A stretch of DNA of 36,706 nucleotides from a virus. Below are positions 8,203 through 15,017 of the stretch, piece by piece. Below the pieces are notes generated by a model. It did no database searches. It saw only the letters and a program-made list of their open reading frames with translations, and was not told the DNA's origin. Position 1 is the stretch's first letter, and every line of letters starts with the position of its first letter. The DNA lies in IMG/VR virus record IMGVR_UViG_3300042555_003025, positions 1-36,706 of that record, one strand, 5' to 3'. A program made the position numbers and the translations under genes.

Positions 8203-8767
8203 GGGGGGCCTCCAAAATGCGGACGGTGTAGTTTTTTGGGTTGTCCCCTTGGGTTGGGGGCATGTGGGCAATTTTTCTTTTAAAAAACAGGTGATTCAGG
8301 GCGGCCATAACAATGTGTTGGTGTCCAAAGGCGACAAGGTCATCAAGGTTGAAGGAAACAACACTGCCTTTTTTTGCTTTGCCCGTTAAATGGGCAAGAA
8401 GCGGCCCCGAGCATTCATAGGGGTCACGATAGCCTGTCAATTCAGGAAGGGGCCTGTACCCCTCTTTTTCTGGCCGGTGCGCGGTGACCCTTACGGCCTT
8501 TTTGGATCCCACCATGGGGGTAAAAATGGGATTGATACGATCGACGCGGCATAACATGGTGGCCACGCTGGCGCGGGACACGTTTTCGATGGCACCGTAG
8601 AACGCCAAGCGGGTCAGGCTGCGGTTAAGGGAGTCCTTGGTTATGGAGAGGGTTTCCTGAGCGTCGCGCAATCGGTAAACGGCAATCCCATCGCTGCCCG
8701 CACGCTGGCACAGCCATTCATGCAGCCGGACAAGGTTTTCATAGGGGGCGCATCGTTCATGCGTCAT
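8192..8767 (-). CDS. Hypothetical protein with HTH-like region
   Basis: A 191-residue protein beginning MTHERCAPYENLVRLHEWL. Residues of about 10-70 (helix, then LRDAQETLSITKDSLNRSLTRL) could form a winged helix, suggesting DNA binding, but I cannot name a family. ATG 8767 lies inside the end of the DUF1064 gene (11-base overlap) after a G-rich site, so coupled translation is likely; a start 45 codons upstream runs through the neighbour in another frame and lacks support. By position it could be a replication or regulatory factor. Confidence 0.58.
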   Translation of the reverse strand: MTHERCAPYENLVRLHEWLCQRAGSDGIAVYRLRDAQETLSITKDSLNRSLTRLAFYGAIENVSRASVATMLCRVDRINPIFTPMVGSKKAVRVTAHRPEKEGYRPLPELTGYRDPYECSGPLLAHLTGKAKKGSVVSFNLDDLVAFGHQHIVMAALNHLFFKRKIAHMPPTQGDNPKNYTVRILEAPHAT

Positions 8768-9164
8768 GGCTGCCCCCCATGATGGCCTGTTGCAAATCGG
8801 TCCATGACGTGAACACCGAAACGCCGTATTTGTCCTGCACGATGGCGCGTTTAAGTTTGGACTCGGCTGTATCAAAGCCCTTGCAATCCGCCACAAGGGC
8901 ATGGCCGTTTTTGAGAAAGATCAAAAAGTCTGCCGTGTAGGTGGGGGGCCTATCTTCGTGGGTCAGGGGGAATTTGGGGCACTGGGGCAGCCACGATAGG
9001 ATCGCGCCCGTGGATTGCAGGGTGTCCAAACGCTGGGCCCATTCGGCCTCGGCGCGGCTGTGGTACATGCGGCCCTTATAGGGGGTGCGGGTGTTTCCGT
9101 ATTTGCTTCGGCTTTTGGTCTTTATCAGTTTTTTATAGGCGGCGGCGGTTATACGGTCATTCAT
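8757..9164 (-). CDS. DUF1064 protein, PD-(D/E)XK nuclease-like
   Basis: A 135-residue DUF1064 protein, a phage family with a PD-(D/E)XK nuclease fold. The hallmark KYGNTRTPYKG start (residues 21-31), an acidic residue in HSRAEAEWAQRL (39 or 41), Asp79 in YTADF and the DCK motif at 93-95 fit the catalytic set. Probable substrates are branched or single-stranded DNA intermediates in phage replication or recombination, by family analogy. It overlaps the Cro-like gene by 8 bases and lies at the head of the leftward operon. Confidence 0.82.
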   Translation of the reverse strand: MNDRITAAAYKKLIKTKSRSKYGNTRTPYKGRMYHSRAEAEWAQRLDTLQSTGAILSWLPQCPKFPLTHEDRPPTYTADFLIFLKNGHALVADCKGFDTAESKLKRAIVQDKYGVSVFTSWTDLQQAIMGGSHDA

Positions 9165-9405
9165 GATGACCCTCAGCGGTGGCGTTTTTTTTCCGTTTTT
9201 GCCGCTGAATATGTAACCAATGTATCAATAAATCTTCGCCCTTAACCGCCCCGCCGGTGACTTTTTCGATTTCTTCGATGCTTTCCATGCGTGGTAACGC
9301 CACGCCCCGAATAAACCGATTCAGCTTGGCTTGATTGATGCCAACCTGTCGCGCGAATTGGGCGCAATTTTTTTCAGCCAGTTGTAGCCAGACGTGAAGT
9401 TTCAT
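9157..9405 (-). CDS. Small HTH regulator, Cro-like
   Basis: An 82-residue protein starting MKLHVWLQLAEKNCAQFARQ. Residues of about 12-50 form a helix-turn-helix of the YdaS/Cro type (QFARQVGINQAKLNRFIRG). The first gene of the leftward operon, divergent from the repressor, it fits the place of cro. ATG 9405 has no ribosome site; a GTG at 9435 lies within the operator region and is less likely. Transcription would start near 9432 from a promoter with TTGACG. It probably competes with the repressor at the AGTAC operators, which is inferred from layout. Confidence 0.72.
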   Translation of the reverse strand: MKLHVWLQLAEKNCAQFARQVGINQAKLNRFIRGVALPRMESIEEIEKVTGGAVKGEDLLIHWLHIQRQKRKKNATAEGHHE

Positions 9406-9428
9406 AGGACTTATTGGGTGATGTATAA

Positions 9429-9443
9429 AGTACACCTAGTACT
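9429..9443. promoter_or_regulatory. Operator candidate, left (AGTAC-N5-GTACT)
   Basis: A perfect inverted repeat AGTAC-ACCTA-GTACT overlapping the -10 region of the leftward promoter. The same dyad, with spacing five, recurs on the other side of the repressor gene. Repressor or Cro-like binding is inferred. Confidence 0.65.
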
Positions 9444-9467
9444 AAAGCACCTTTCCTAATTCGTCAA
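9439..9467 (-). promoter_or_regulatory. Leftward early promoter candidate
   Basis: On the minus strand a -35 TTGACG (9467-9462) is followed after 17 nt by TAGTAC (9444-9439). The -10 match is weak, but it is covered by the operator, as expected for a repressed early promoter. It would drive the Cro-like, replication and possibly later genes. Confidence 0.45.
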
Positions 9468-9474
9468 TAGGGAA

Positions 9475-9503
9475 TTGCAAAGCCCAACAAAATAATGTAT
9501 TTT
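9475..9503 (+). promoter_or_regulatory. Repressor maintenance promoter candidate
   Basis: TTGCAA (9475-9480), 17-nt spacer, TATTTT (9498-9503). The predicted start falls at about 9510-9512, so the message would begin at or within two bases of the repressor ATG (9512). No ribosome site precedes that ATG, consistent with a leaderless message. Confidence 0.5.
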
Positions 9504-9511
9504 GTGGTATT

Positions 9512-10102
9512 ATGAAAATTGATATTGGAAAAAACATTCGTCTTTTGAGAGGCAACGCGGGCCTAACTCAACAGCAACTGGCGGATAAAATCGGTATGTC
9601 TCAAAGCATTGTCGGGAAACTGGAGATGGAGACCCGATCCCTGAAAATTGATGTTTTGGAAAAAATTGCCGAGGCACTGGACGTTAGCCTTTCAGAATTG
9701 ATTTTTAAGGCCCACCCCTTTCCCTATCGTCATGTCCCCATTCGCGGGGTGGTGAATGCGGGGGAACCTATGGTCACGTTTGATGATCTCACAGATTATG
9801 AAACGGTGGCTTTTGACACCGAACGCGGGGACTTTTTTGCCCTAAAGGTGCAGGGGCATTCCATGGACAAAGTGGCCCCCGACGGCTCCACCATTATTAT
9901 TGATCCCAAACAAACCGACCCCCAAGCCCTGCATAAACAAGCCATTGTGGCCATTCAGGATGGAGAAGTCCTCTTTAAAATGTGGGACAACAGCCTGAAA
10001 CTGTTTCAGCCCAAATCGACGCGGGACGATTATGACCCCATCCCCGCAAAGTATGGGGCCCAAATCCTTGGCAAGGTCGTGGCGTTTATCGTCCGCTGTT
10101 AG
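9512..10102 (+). CDS. CI/LexA-like phage repressor (S24 peptidase)
   Basis: A 196-residue repressor that keeps the prophage silent. Residues 5-64 are an HTH_3 DNA-binding domain (LTQQQLADKIGMSQSIVGKLE). The C-terminal half is an S24 self-cleavage and dimerisation domain: probable cleavage at Ala83-Gly84, nucleophile Ser117 in GHSMD, and general base Lys156 in VLFKMW. All parts for RecA-stimulated cleavage are present, so the prophage should be induced by DNA damage. It is divergent from the Cro-like gene and followed by a terminator and a second operator group, resembling lambda immunity but with the right operator on the far side of the repressor. Confidence 0.93.
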   Translation: MKIDIGKNIRLLRGNAGLTQQQLADKIGMSQSIVGKLEMETRSLKIDVLEKIAEALDVSLSELIFKAHPFPYRHVPIRGVVNAGEPMVTFDDLTDYETVAFDTERGDFFALKVQGHSMDKVAPDGSTIIIDPKQTDPQALHKQAIVAIQDGEVLFKMWDNSLKLFQPKSTRDDYDPIPAKYGAQILGKVVAFIVRC

Positions 10103-10134
10103 ATTCCTTTTGATTTTTTGGTGCAAGGCCCAAA

Positions 10135-10162
10135 CGCCTGTTTACAGGGGCGATTTATTTTT
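10135..10162 (+). terminator. Terminator candidate after repressor
   Basis: A hairpin with CCTGT and ACAGG arms around a TT loop, extended by a CG pair with a bulge, then a T-rich tract (ATTTATTTTTC). It lies 33 bases after the repressor stop and would insulate the rightward operon. Confidence 0.5.
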
Positions 10163-10190
10163 CATTTTTGCAAAAAAACATCTTGCGCTC

Positions 10191-10221
10191 TAGTACGCCT
10201 TGTACTATGCTCCTAGTACTA
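10191..10221. promoter_or_regulatory. Operator group, right
   Basis: TAGTAC-GCCTT-GTACTA at 10191-10207 has the same AGTAC-N5-GTACT dyad as the left operator. A TAGTACTA palindrome follows at 10214-10221, its centre 18.5 bases further; an AGTACTA half lies at 10256-10262. The TAGTACTA octamer also occurs in the left operator. These sites precede the rightward early operon. A clear -35/-10 pair could not be assigned here. Confidence 0.62.
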
Positions 10222-10274
10222 AGCCAAACAATAAAAGTCTTTAAATGGGCAAATCAGTACTAGGGAAGCCAACC

Positions 10275-10463
10275 ATGTCCACCCACATCATCATCCTATA
10301 CATCGTCTGCTTTGGCCTTGTGCTGTGGCAGTTTTTCGCCATCAGGCAAGAGCAACGGCAGATTGAAGCCTTCGACCACCTGCACGAACGTTGCGCTGAA
10401 AATGGTAAGGCGTATTTGCGGCTTGAGGCCCGCGTGTCTCTTTTGGAAAAGGAGGGCAAGTGA
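10275..10463 (+). CDS. Small membrane protein with coiled-coil tail
   Basis: A 62-residue protein, first gene of the rightward operon. After MSTHI comes a membrane helix (IILYIVCFGLVLWQFFAI), then a charged, heptad-like tail ending LEARVSLLEKEGK. AGGGAAG precedes ATG 10275; the ATG at 10245 lacks a ribosome site. Its stop overlaps the next start by one base (TGATG). The arrangement recalls an inner-membrane spanin but it is not in the lysis region. Function unknown. Confidence 0.6.
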   Translation: MSTHIIILYIVCFGLVLWQFFAIRQEQRQIEAFDHLHERCAENGKAYLRLEARVSLLEKEGK

Positions 10464-10624
10464 TGCGTTTGGTCTTTTTATTTTTGACCCTGTCCACGGG
10501 TGCGTTTGCCGCGTCGGACTGTGAAATGGCGGGCAACAACCCCGTTTTGTGTAACGACGGCGAAGTGACCACGGGCGTGGACCCGCTGGACGTGGATGCT
10601 GTGGTTTTGGCCAGTAACGAATAA
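10463..10624 (+). CDS. Small exported protein with signal peptide
   Basis: A 53-residue protein: MRLVFLFLTLSTGAFA is a short, typical signal peptide, probably cut after AFA. The mature part of about 37 residues is acidic and holds two cysteines (20 and 30) that could form a disulfide. No lipobox is present (ASDC has Asp before Cys). Translation is coupled to the membrane protein upstream, with an AGGAGGG site inside that gene. An envelope role in the lysogen, such as superinfection exclusion, is possible; this is inference. Confidence 0.6.
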   Translation: MRLVFLFLTLSTGAFAASDCEMAGNNPVLCNDGEVTTGVDPLDVDAVVLASNE

Positions 10625-10642
10625 TAAAAACAAGGAGGCACT

Positions 10643-11008
10643 ATGTTGAAAATAGGTGAAAAATTAAAAGACGGGACCATCTACGCGGGGGAACATCCCA
10701 CGGAAGATGGTTATCTTGTGTGTAAAGCAAAGGATGGCCCAGAGCTTGTGCCATGGGAGAAAGCTGTTTTAAAATCAGGATTGTTTCGCTGCCCTGATCC
10801 GGAAGAGTTACGACTTTTGTATGTTTACCGACGTCAAATCGGTGGCTTTGCCAAGGCTTTGTATTGGTCTTCGTTGGAAATTAGAGAGCTTGAGGCGTGG
10901 AGGCAGGGATTTGCCACTGGGAACCAGCACCGCCACGACAAAACTTATGTGGGCCGCGTCCGCTATGTCCGGACTGTAACGCAAAAAGAGCTGGAGGACT
11001 TATGCTAA
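10643..11008 (+). CDS. DUF1566 (Lcl C-terminal-like) protein
   Basis: A 121-residue protein. The start IGEKLKDGTIYAGEH and the later pattern PDPEELRLLYVYRRQIGGF, ALYWSSLE, AWRQGF and VRYVR match the DUF1566 fold also found at the C-terminus of Legionella Lcl and in many phage proteins. The domain is compact and often surface-associated; its job here is unknown. AAGGAGG precedes ATG 10643. It overlaps the exonuclease start by 7 bases. Confidence 0.7.
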   Translation: MLKIGEKLKDGTIYAGEHPTEDGYLVCKAKDGPELVPWEKAVLKSGLFRCPDPEELRLLYVYRRQIGGFAKALYWSSLEIRELEAWRQGFATGNQHRHDKTYVGRVRYVRTVTQKELEDLC

Positions 11009-11904
11009 CAGCACAACAACTCGAAACCCGCCGGCACGGCATTGGGGGCAGTGACATTGGGGCCATTTGCGGCCTGTCACCCTACAAAACCCCTGTGGAT
11101 GTGTATTTGTCCAAGGTTGAACCTGCAGAACCCTATAGCGCGTCACCACAGGCCCACTGGGGCAGCCTGATGGAGCCTTTGCTGGCCCAAGATTATGCCA
11201 TACGTCACCAAGTGGCCCTTGACCACCCCGAACAGCGCAGCCATGCGGTGTATGATTGGGCTTTGGGCAACGTGGATGCCTTGGTGCCCAAACAGGCGGT
11301 GGTGGAGTTTAAAACCGTCTGGCCCAATTCCCCGACAGAATATCAATTTGGGGAAGAGGGCACGGACCGCGTCCCTGATTCGTATTTGGCGCAGGTTTTG
11401 TGGTATTTGGCTATCTTTGACCTGCCCCGCGCCCACATCGTGGCCATGTTTATGCGCTCGGCCACGGTGCGGGAATACGTGATCGAGCGTCAGGCCCCTC
11501 TCGAATCCATGCTGCTGGAGCGGGGCCGCCTGTTTTGGGAAAACCACATTGTCATGAAACAGCCACCGGCACCCACCAAGTTGACCGATGTGGATCGTCT
11601 GTTTAAACGGGGGGATGAGGGGTTATCCATTGAGGCCACGCCTGATCTTTTCGAATTGTGCGCCCAGCTGAAGGTCCGGCGGGATGAATTGAAACGCATC
11701 ACCAAGGAATCCGAGGATCTGGAGATTCAGATCAAGGCCGAAATGGGCAATGCCGCCACGCTAACGTGGGAAAGCAAGCCCATTGTCACGTGGAAAAACA
11801 GCACATCCAAGGTGTTCGACCAAAAGCAATTCGCCGCCGACTACCCGGGAATGGCTGAAAAATACAAAGTGCCCCGCGAAACGCGGCGGTTCCTTGTGAA
11901 GTAA
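11002..11904 (+). CDS. YqaJ-type recombination exonuclease
   Basis: A 300-residue exonuclease of the YqaJ/lambda-exo type, which resects double-strand ends to single strands for the annealing protein. Marks are RRHGIGGSDIGAICGLSPYKTP at residues 10-31, the GNVDAL segment with an active-site Asp and VVEFKTVWP with the Glu-x-Lys pair of the PD-(D/E)XK core. ATG 11002 follows GGAGG; a longer open frame from 10897 runs over the previous gene and is rejected. RecT is encoded two genes later, the usual partner. Confidence 0.93.
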   Translation: MLTAQQLETRRHGIGGSDIGAICGLSPYKTPVDVYLSKVEPAEPYSASPQAHWGSLMEPLLAQDYAIRHQVALDHPEQRSHAVYDWALGNVDALVPKQAVVEFKTVWPNSPTEYQFGEEGTDRVPDSYLAQVLWYLAIFDLPRAHIVAMFMRSATVREYVIERQAPLESMLLERGRLFWENHIVMKQPPAPTKLTDVDRLFKRGDEGLSIEATPDLFELCAQLKVRRDELKRITKESEDLEIQIKAEMGNAATLTWESKPIVTWKNSTSKVFDQKQFAADYPGMAEKYKVPRETRRFLVK

Positions 11905-11929
11905 ACCACAACAAAAAGAGAGAAAAATT

Positions 11930-12205
11930 ATGGATTTGCAAAGCGAAGAATGCGCTGAATTTCTTGCCAGAGATGGATGTGATTTTTTAATCAAAGTTAG
12001 CGCGTTTTGTGAGCACAACCCAATGGCGGAGCAAAAAATTTTAGCGGCAACAATAGCTATGTATTTAGCATCAACGCTAAATGCACCCATAAAACCAGAG
12101 TACACACTGCAAATGTCTGCAAAAATTTGGTTCAGAGAGTTTTTAAAACACGCGCACCAGTTTTTACGGCTACTAAAAAAACAAATCACTAACAACGAAA
12201 GGTAG
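11930..12205 (+). CDS. Hypothetical protein between exonuclease and RecT
   Basis: A 91-residue mostly helical protein starting MDLQSEECAEFLARDG, with a basic end (FLRLLKKQITNNER). It is more A/T-rich than its neighbours, which suggests separate acquisition. GAGAG lies upstream of ATG 11930, and RecT begins 7 bases after its stop. I do not recognise the family. A role in recombination is possible from position only. Confidence 0.6.
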   Translation: MDLQSEECAEFLARDGCDFLIKVSAFCEHNPMAEQKILAATIAMYLASTLNAPIKPEYTLQMSAKIWFREFLKHAHQFLRLLKKQITNNER

Positions 12206-12212
12206 ACAAACC

Positions 12213-13007
12213 ATGACTGAATCCACCGCCATTGCCACAAAACCAAAAACCCTACAGGGCGTTTTGGAATCCATGAAAACGGAAATCGCCCGCTGCCTTC
12301 CCAAACATATCACGGCGGATCGCATGACCCGCGTGGCCCTAACAGAGGTCCGCAAAAACCCAAAACTTGGCCTTTGTGATCAAGCCAGTTTCTTAGGGGC
12401 CATCATGCAGTGTTCCCAGATGGGGCTGGAGCCCGGGGGTGTTTTGGGCCATGCGTATTTGCTGCCGTTTAATAATAAAGACACAGGCAAAAAAGAGGTC
12501 CAGCTGATTATAGGTTACAAGGGCCTGTTGGATTTGGCCCGTCGCTCTGGCCAGATCAAATCCATGGAGGCCCGCGCGGTGTATAGCAACGACAAATTCC
12601 GTGTCGCCTATGGTTTAAACCCCGAATTGATGCACGAGCCCAATTTTGCCGCTGGGGATCGCGGGGCCCTAACCCACGTTTACGCCGTGGCCCAGTTGGT
12701 GGGCGGTGGTACCCAATTTGATGTACTCAGCGTGGCTGAGGTCCAAAAGGTGCGCCAACAAAGCAAGGCGGGCAACAGTGGCCCATGGGTGACGCATTTT
12801 GAGGAGATGGCCAAAAAAACGGCCCTGCGACGCCTGTTTAAATACCTGCCCGTGAGTTTGGAAATCCAACGCGCCGTTATGGTGGACGAATCCAGCGAAC
12901 GTGGCCAGATCATTGATGGGGAATATACGGAAAGCCCCGTGGACATCTCCTTTGGCGGCGTGGATGCGCTACATGAAAGACTGCAAACCGAAGAGGTGGC
13001 GGCATGA
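12213..13007 (+). CDS. recT: RecT single-strand annealing protein
   Basis: A 264-residue RecT-family recombinase. It coats single-stranded DNA made by the exonuclease and anneals it to homologous strands. Family marks include LTEVRKNPKLGLC, SFLGAIMQCSQMGLEPG, ELIIGYKGL-like QLIIGYKGLLDLA and the block around GPWVTHFEEMAKKTALRRLFKYLP. E. coli Rac RecT is 269 residues, so length is normal. It overlaps the GapR-like start by 4 bases (ATGA). Confidence 0.95.
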   Translation: MTESTAIATKPKTLQGVLESMKTEIARCLPKHITADRMTRVALTEVRKNPKLGLCDQASFLGAIMQCSQMGLEPGGVLGHAYLLPFNNKDTGKKEVQLIIGYKGLLDLARRSGQIKSMEARAVYSNDKFRVAYGLNPELMHEPNFAAGDRGALTHVYAVAQLVGGGTQFDVLSVAEVQKVRQQSKAGNSGPWVTHFEEMAKKTALRRLFKYLPVSLEIQRAVMVDESSERGQIIDGEYTESPVDISFGGVDALHERLQTEEVAA

Positions 13008-13378
13008 CCTTAGAATCCGAAACGTTAAAAATATCCCACGACAGCGGATCCTTGACCTTTACGGGGGACGAGGTCAAAGCCGTGACCGCCAGCTTGCGGT
13101 CTTTGGCAGAAACGCCGGAGGATTTTCCTTTAAAGGCTTTGGCAAACCGCGTTCTGTTTTTGAGAAACGAAATGCGGGCGATTCGGGAAGACATTGCCAC
13201 CCTTTACAACGACGCCAAGGGGGACGGTTACAACCTCAAAGCCCTGCGCTTGCTCGTGAAAATCATGGAGGCGCAGGCCGATGCTAAAAAAAGGCAGGAG
13301 ATGCTGGAGGTGTCGGGCTGTTTGCAGCTTTACGCCCACCATGTAGGACAGCCACTGTTACCGGGGATGGCGATATGA
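13004..13378 (+). CDS. GapR/DUF2312-like DNA-binding protein
   Basis: A 124-residue protein. Residues of about 48-113 resemble GapR (DUF2312), the nucleoid protein of Caulobacter and other alphaproteobacteria that encircles overtwisted DNA: LRNEMRAIREDIATLYNDAK, GDGYNLKALRLLVKI and the helical end with LQLY. The first 45 residues are an added N-terminal part. It is coupled to recT before it and to the excisionase-like gene after it (both ATGA overlaps). It might affect supercoiling during recombination, replication or integration. Similarity is judged by eye. Confidence 0.68.
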   Translation: MTLESETLKISHDSGSLTFTGDEVKAVTASLRSLAETPEDFPLKALANRVLFLRNEMRAIREDIATLYNDAKGDGYNLKALRLLVKIMEAQADAKKRQEMLEVSGCLQLYAHHVGQPLLPGMAI

Positions 13379-13755
13379 CCAGCCAAGCCCTCCCCGAAAT
13401 CTGTACCCCCGAAGAGGTGGCGGCGTTCCTGAAAACCACGCCAGCCCACATCAAAACCTTGGCCAGAAAACGGCGGTTAAGGGCCTTTCAGATTGGCAGC
13501 CGCTGGCGGTTTCACCAAAAGGATATTTACGATTATATAGAGGAAACAAAGACATGCCCAGAAAAAACACAGGACCGCGCCTTGAGTGGCGGCAAGACCG
13601 AAGCGTTTTTGAAATCGTCTGGTTCGAGCGGGGAAGCCGCCGCCGCCAAAGCACGGGCACAAGCGACGCTGAGACGGCACGAGAGTATTATCAAGGATTC
13701 CTTGCACAGAAACCCGCCGACAACCGGCCAAGTCATCCCGATGCACGCTATATAG
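13375..13755 (+). CDS. Excisionase-like HTH protein
   Basis: A 126-residue protein. Residues 10-58 (CTPEEVAAFLKTTPAHIKTLARKRRLRAFQIGSRWRFHQKD) form the MerR-like winged helix of the helix-turn-helix-17/excisionase family. It probably binds attachment-site DNA and directs Int toward excision, or regulates int. The C-terminal 66 residues are read from DNA that also encodes the integrase N-terminus in another frame, a 202-base overlap. Lambda xis and int also overlap, but less. The distal part is low in complexity and might be dispensable. Confidence 0.72.
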   Translation: MTSQALPEICTPEEVAAFLKTTPAHIKTLARKRRLRAFQIGSRWRFHQKDIYDYIEETKTCPEKTQDRALSGGKTEAFLKSSGSSGEAAAAKARAQATLRRHESIIKDSLHRNPPTTGQVIPMHAI

Positions 13756-14597
13756 GCGACGTTTTGGCCTGTTATCTTGACGAAAAGGGGCCTGATATGA
13801 CGATTAAGGGGTTAAGAACCTTGAAAGGGGCCTTAAAGCCCTTGATTGATTGGTGGGGCGATAAACCCGCGGGGATTGTGAATGAGCGGGCCTGTCGCCT
13901 GTACGTCAAAACCCGCGCCACAAAAACCACGGCGGCCCCCCGCTGTGAATTGGCTTATTTACGCGCCGCCCTGAATTATGATTGGCGCATGGGGCGGCTG
14001 CTGCAAAAAATACCCGTATGGGTGCCTGCCCTGAATAAACCCAAGGATCGCTTTTTAACCCGCAGCGAGGCCGCTCGATTGTTGTGGGCCAGCCGCAAGG
14101 GCCTGTCGCGGGAATACCTGAGCCTGTTTATCCTTTTGGGACTGTATACCGGCGGACGGAAAACGGCCTTGCTGACTCTGAAATGGGGGCAGGTAGATTT
14201 TAAAAACAACCTGATTTATCTGAAATCCGACTCAGGGGCCGAAAACAAAAAGCACGCCACCATCCCCATCACGCGCCGCTTGCGGACGTTCCTGCTGTTG
14301 GCACGGAAACGGGGCACGCCCTTTGGGCCCGTGATCCACGATAACCAAGCCGCCATTGGGGATATCAAGGGCAGCTTTAAGGCCGCCTGCAAGCGAGCGG
14401 GTTTAGAGCGCGTTACGCCCCACACGCTGCGTCACACCGCCGCCAGCTGGATGGTTCAGGCGGGGGTGCCTGTCTTTGACGTGGCACGGTACCTTGGCCA
14501 TACATCCAGCGCCATGGTGGAGCGCACCTATGGCCACATGGCACCCAACCACCTGCACAAGGCGGCAGCGGCGCTGGATCATCGGAAAAAGCAGTAG
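13554..14597 (+). CDS. int: Tyrosine integrase
   Basis: A 347-residue tyrosine recombinase that integrates and excises the phage. Residues 1-50 look like an arm-binding domain (FEIVWFERGSRRRQSTGTSD), 60-155 a core-binding SAM-like domain, 165-340 the catalytic domain. Visible catalytic residues: Arg202 (GGRK), His290 and Arg293 (PHTLRH), His316 (YLGHTSS) and Tyr326 (ERTYGH). GAGGAAA precedes ATG 13554. It overlaps the excisionase-like gene by 202 bases. The candidate attP is 7 kb away rather than adjacent. Confidence 0.94.
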   Translation: MPRKNTGPRLEWRQDRSVFEIVWFERGSRRRQSTGTSDAETAREYYQGFLAQKPADNRPSHPDARYIGDVLACYLDEKGPDMTIKGLRTLKGALKPLIDWWGDKPAGIVNERACRLYVKTRATKTTAAPRCELAYLRAALNYDWRMGRLLQKIPVWVPALNKPKDRFLTRSEAARLLWASRKGLSREYLSLFILLGLYTGGRKTALLTLKWGQVDFKNNLIYLKSDSGAENKKHATIPITRRLRTFLLLARKRGTPFGPVIHDNQAAIGDIKGSFKAACKRAGLERVTPHTLRHTAASWMVQAGVPVFDVARYLGHTSSAMVERTYGHMAPNHLHKAAAALDHRKKQ

Positions 14598-14605
14598 GAG
14601 ACACC

Positions 14606-14698
14606 ATGCAAAACGAAGTTAAGAAATTGCGACAGTTGCGACGGGTTTTGTTTGTCGTGTGGTTTCTTACCGCCATTTTATGGGGGTTTTATGATTGA
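14606..14698 (+). CDS. Very small membrane protein, 30 residues
   Basis: ATG 14606 has GGAGA 5 nt upstream and the frame gives a basic start (EVKKLRQLRR) followed by one membrane helix, VLFVVWFLTAILWGF. The stop overlaps the next gene by 8 bases. Positive-inside rule predicts a cytoplasmic N-terminus. Short length keeps this tentative. Confidence 0.45.
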   Translation: MQNEVKKLRQLRRVLFVVWFLTAILWGFYD

Positions 14699-15017
14699 CC
14701 CATCCTGCCTTGTTTCAGACTGGGACGGTTACGGGGCCCATGCCATTCGTGAGAGGTCCATTGGGTATGCCAAACGCTTTTTGGCCATGTTGCCCAAGGA
14801 TATCTCGCGCCCTGATCTTGTGCCCGAGCCCACGGGGGATTTGACCATGGTCTGGCGCAAAAACGGGTACCACCTGATCGTGGGCATCAGTGACACAGGC
14901 AGGGCCATCTGGGGCGGCACAACGCCCCAAGGTCACGTCCACAACGATGCTGCCTTTCATAGTCGCGTGCCCAAAACCTTGCTGTCTTTGCTGTATAAAA
15001 TCGAGAGACCTATATGA
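14691..15017 (+). CDS. Hypothetical protein with WDGYGA motif
   Basis: A 108-residue protein starting MIDPSCLVSDWDGYGAHAI. The pattern WDGxGA followed by a helix, then PDLVPEPTGDLTMVW and a beta stretch GISDTGRAIWGG, resembles an uncharacterised group of bacterial and phage proteins of similar size; no function is known to me. ATG 14691 has GGGGG upstream. It is coupled to its neighbours by 8-base and 4-base overlaps. Confidence 0.62.
   Translation: MIDPSCLVSDWDGYGAHAIRERSIGYAKRFLAMLPKDISRPDLVPEPTGDLTMVWRKNGYHLIVGISDTGRAIWGGTTPQGHVHNDAAFHSRVPKTLLSLLYKIERPI

Noticed and set aside
10897-11001. Long N-terminal extension of the exonuclease
   Set aside because: It overlaps the DUF1566 gene in another frame; GGAGG and the family N-terminus support ATG 11002.
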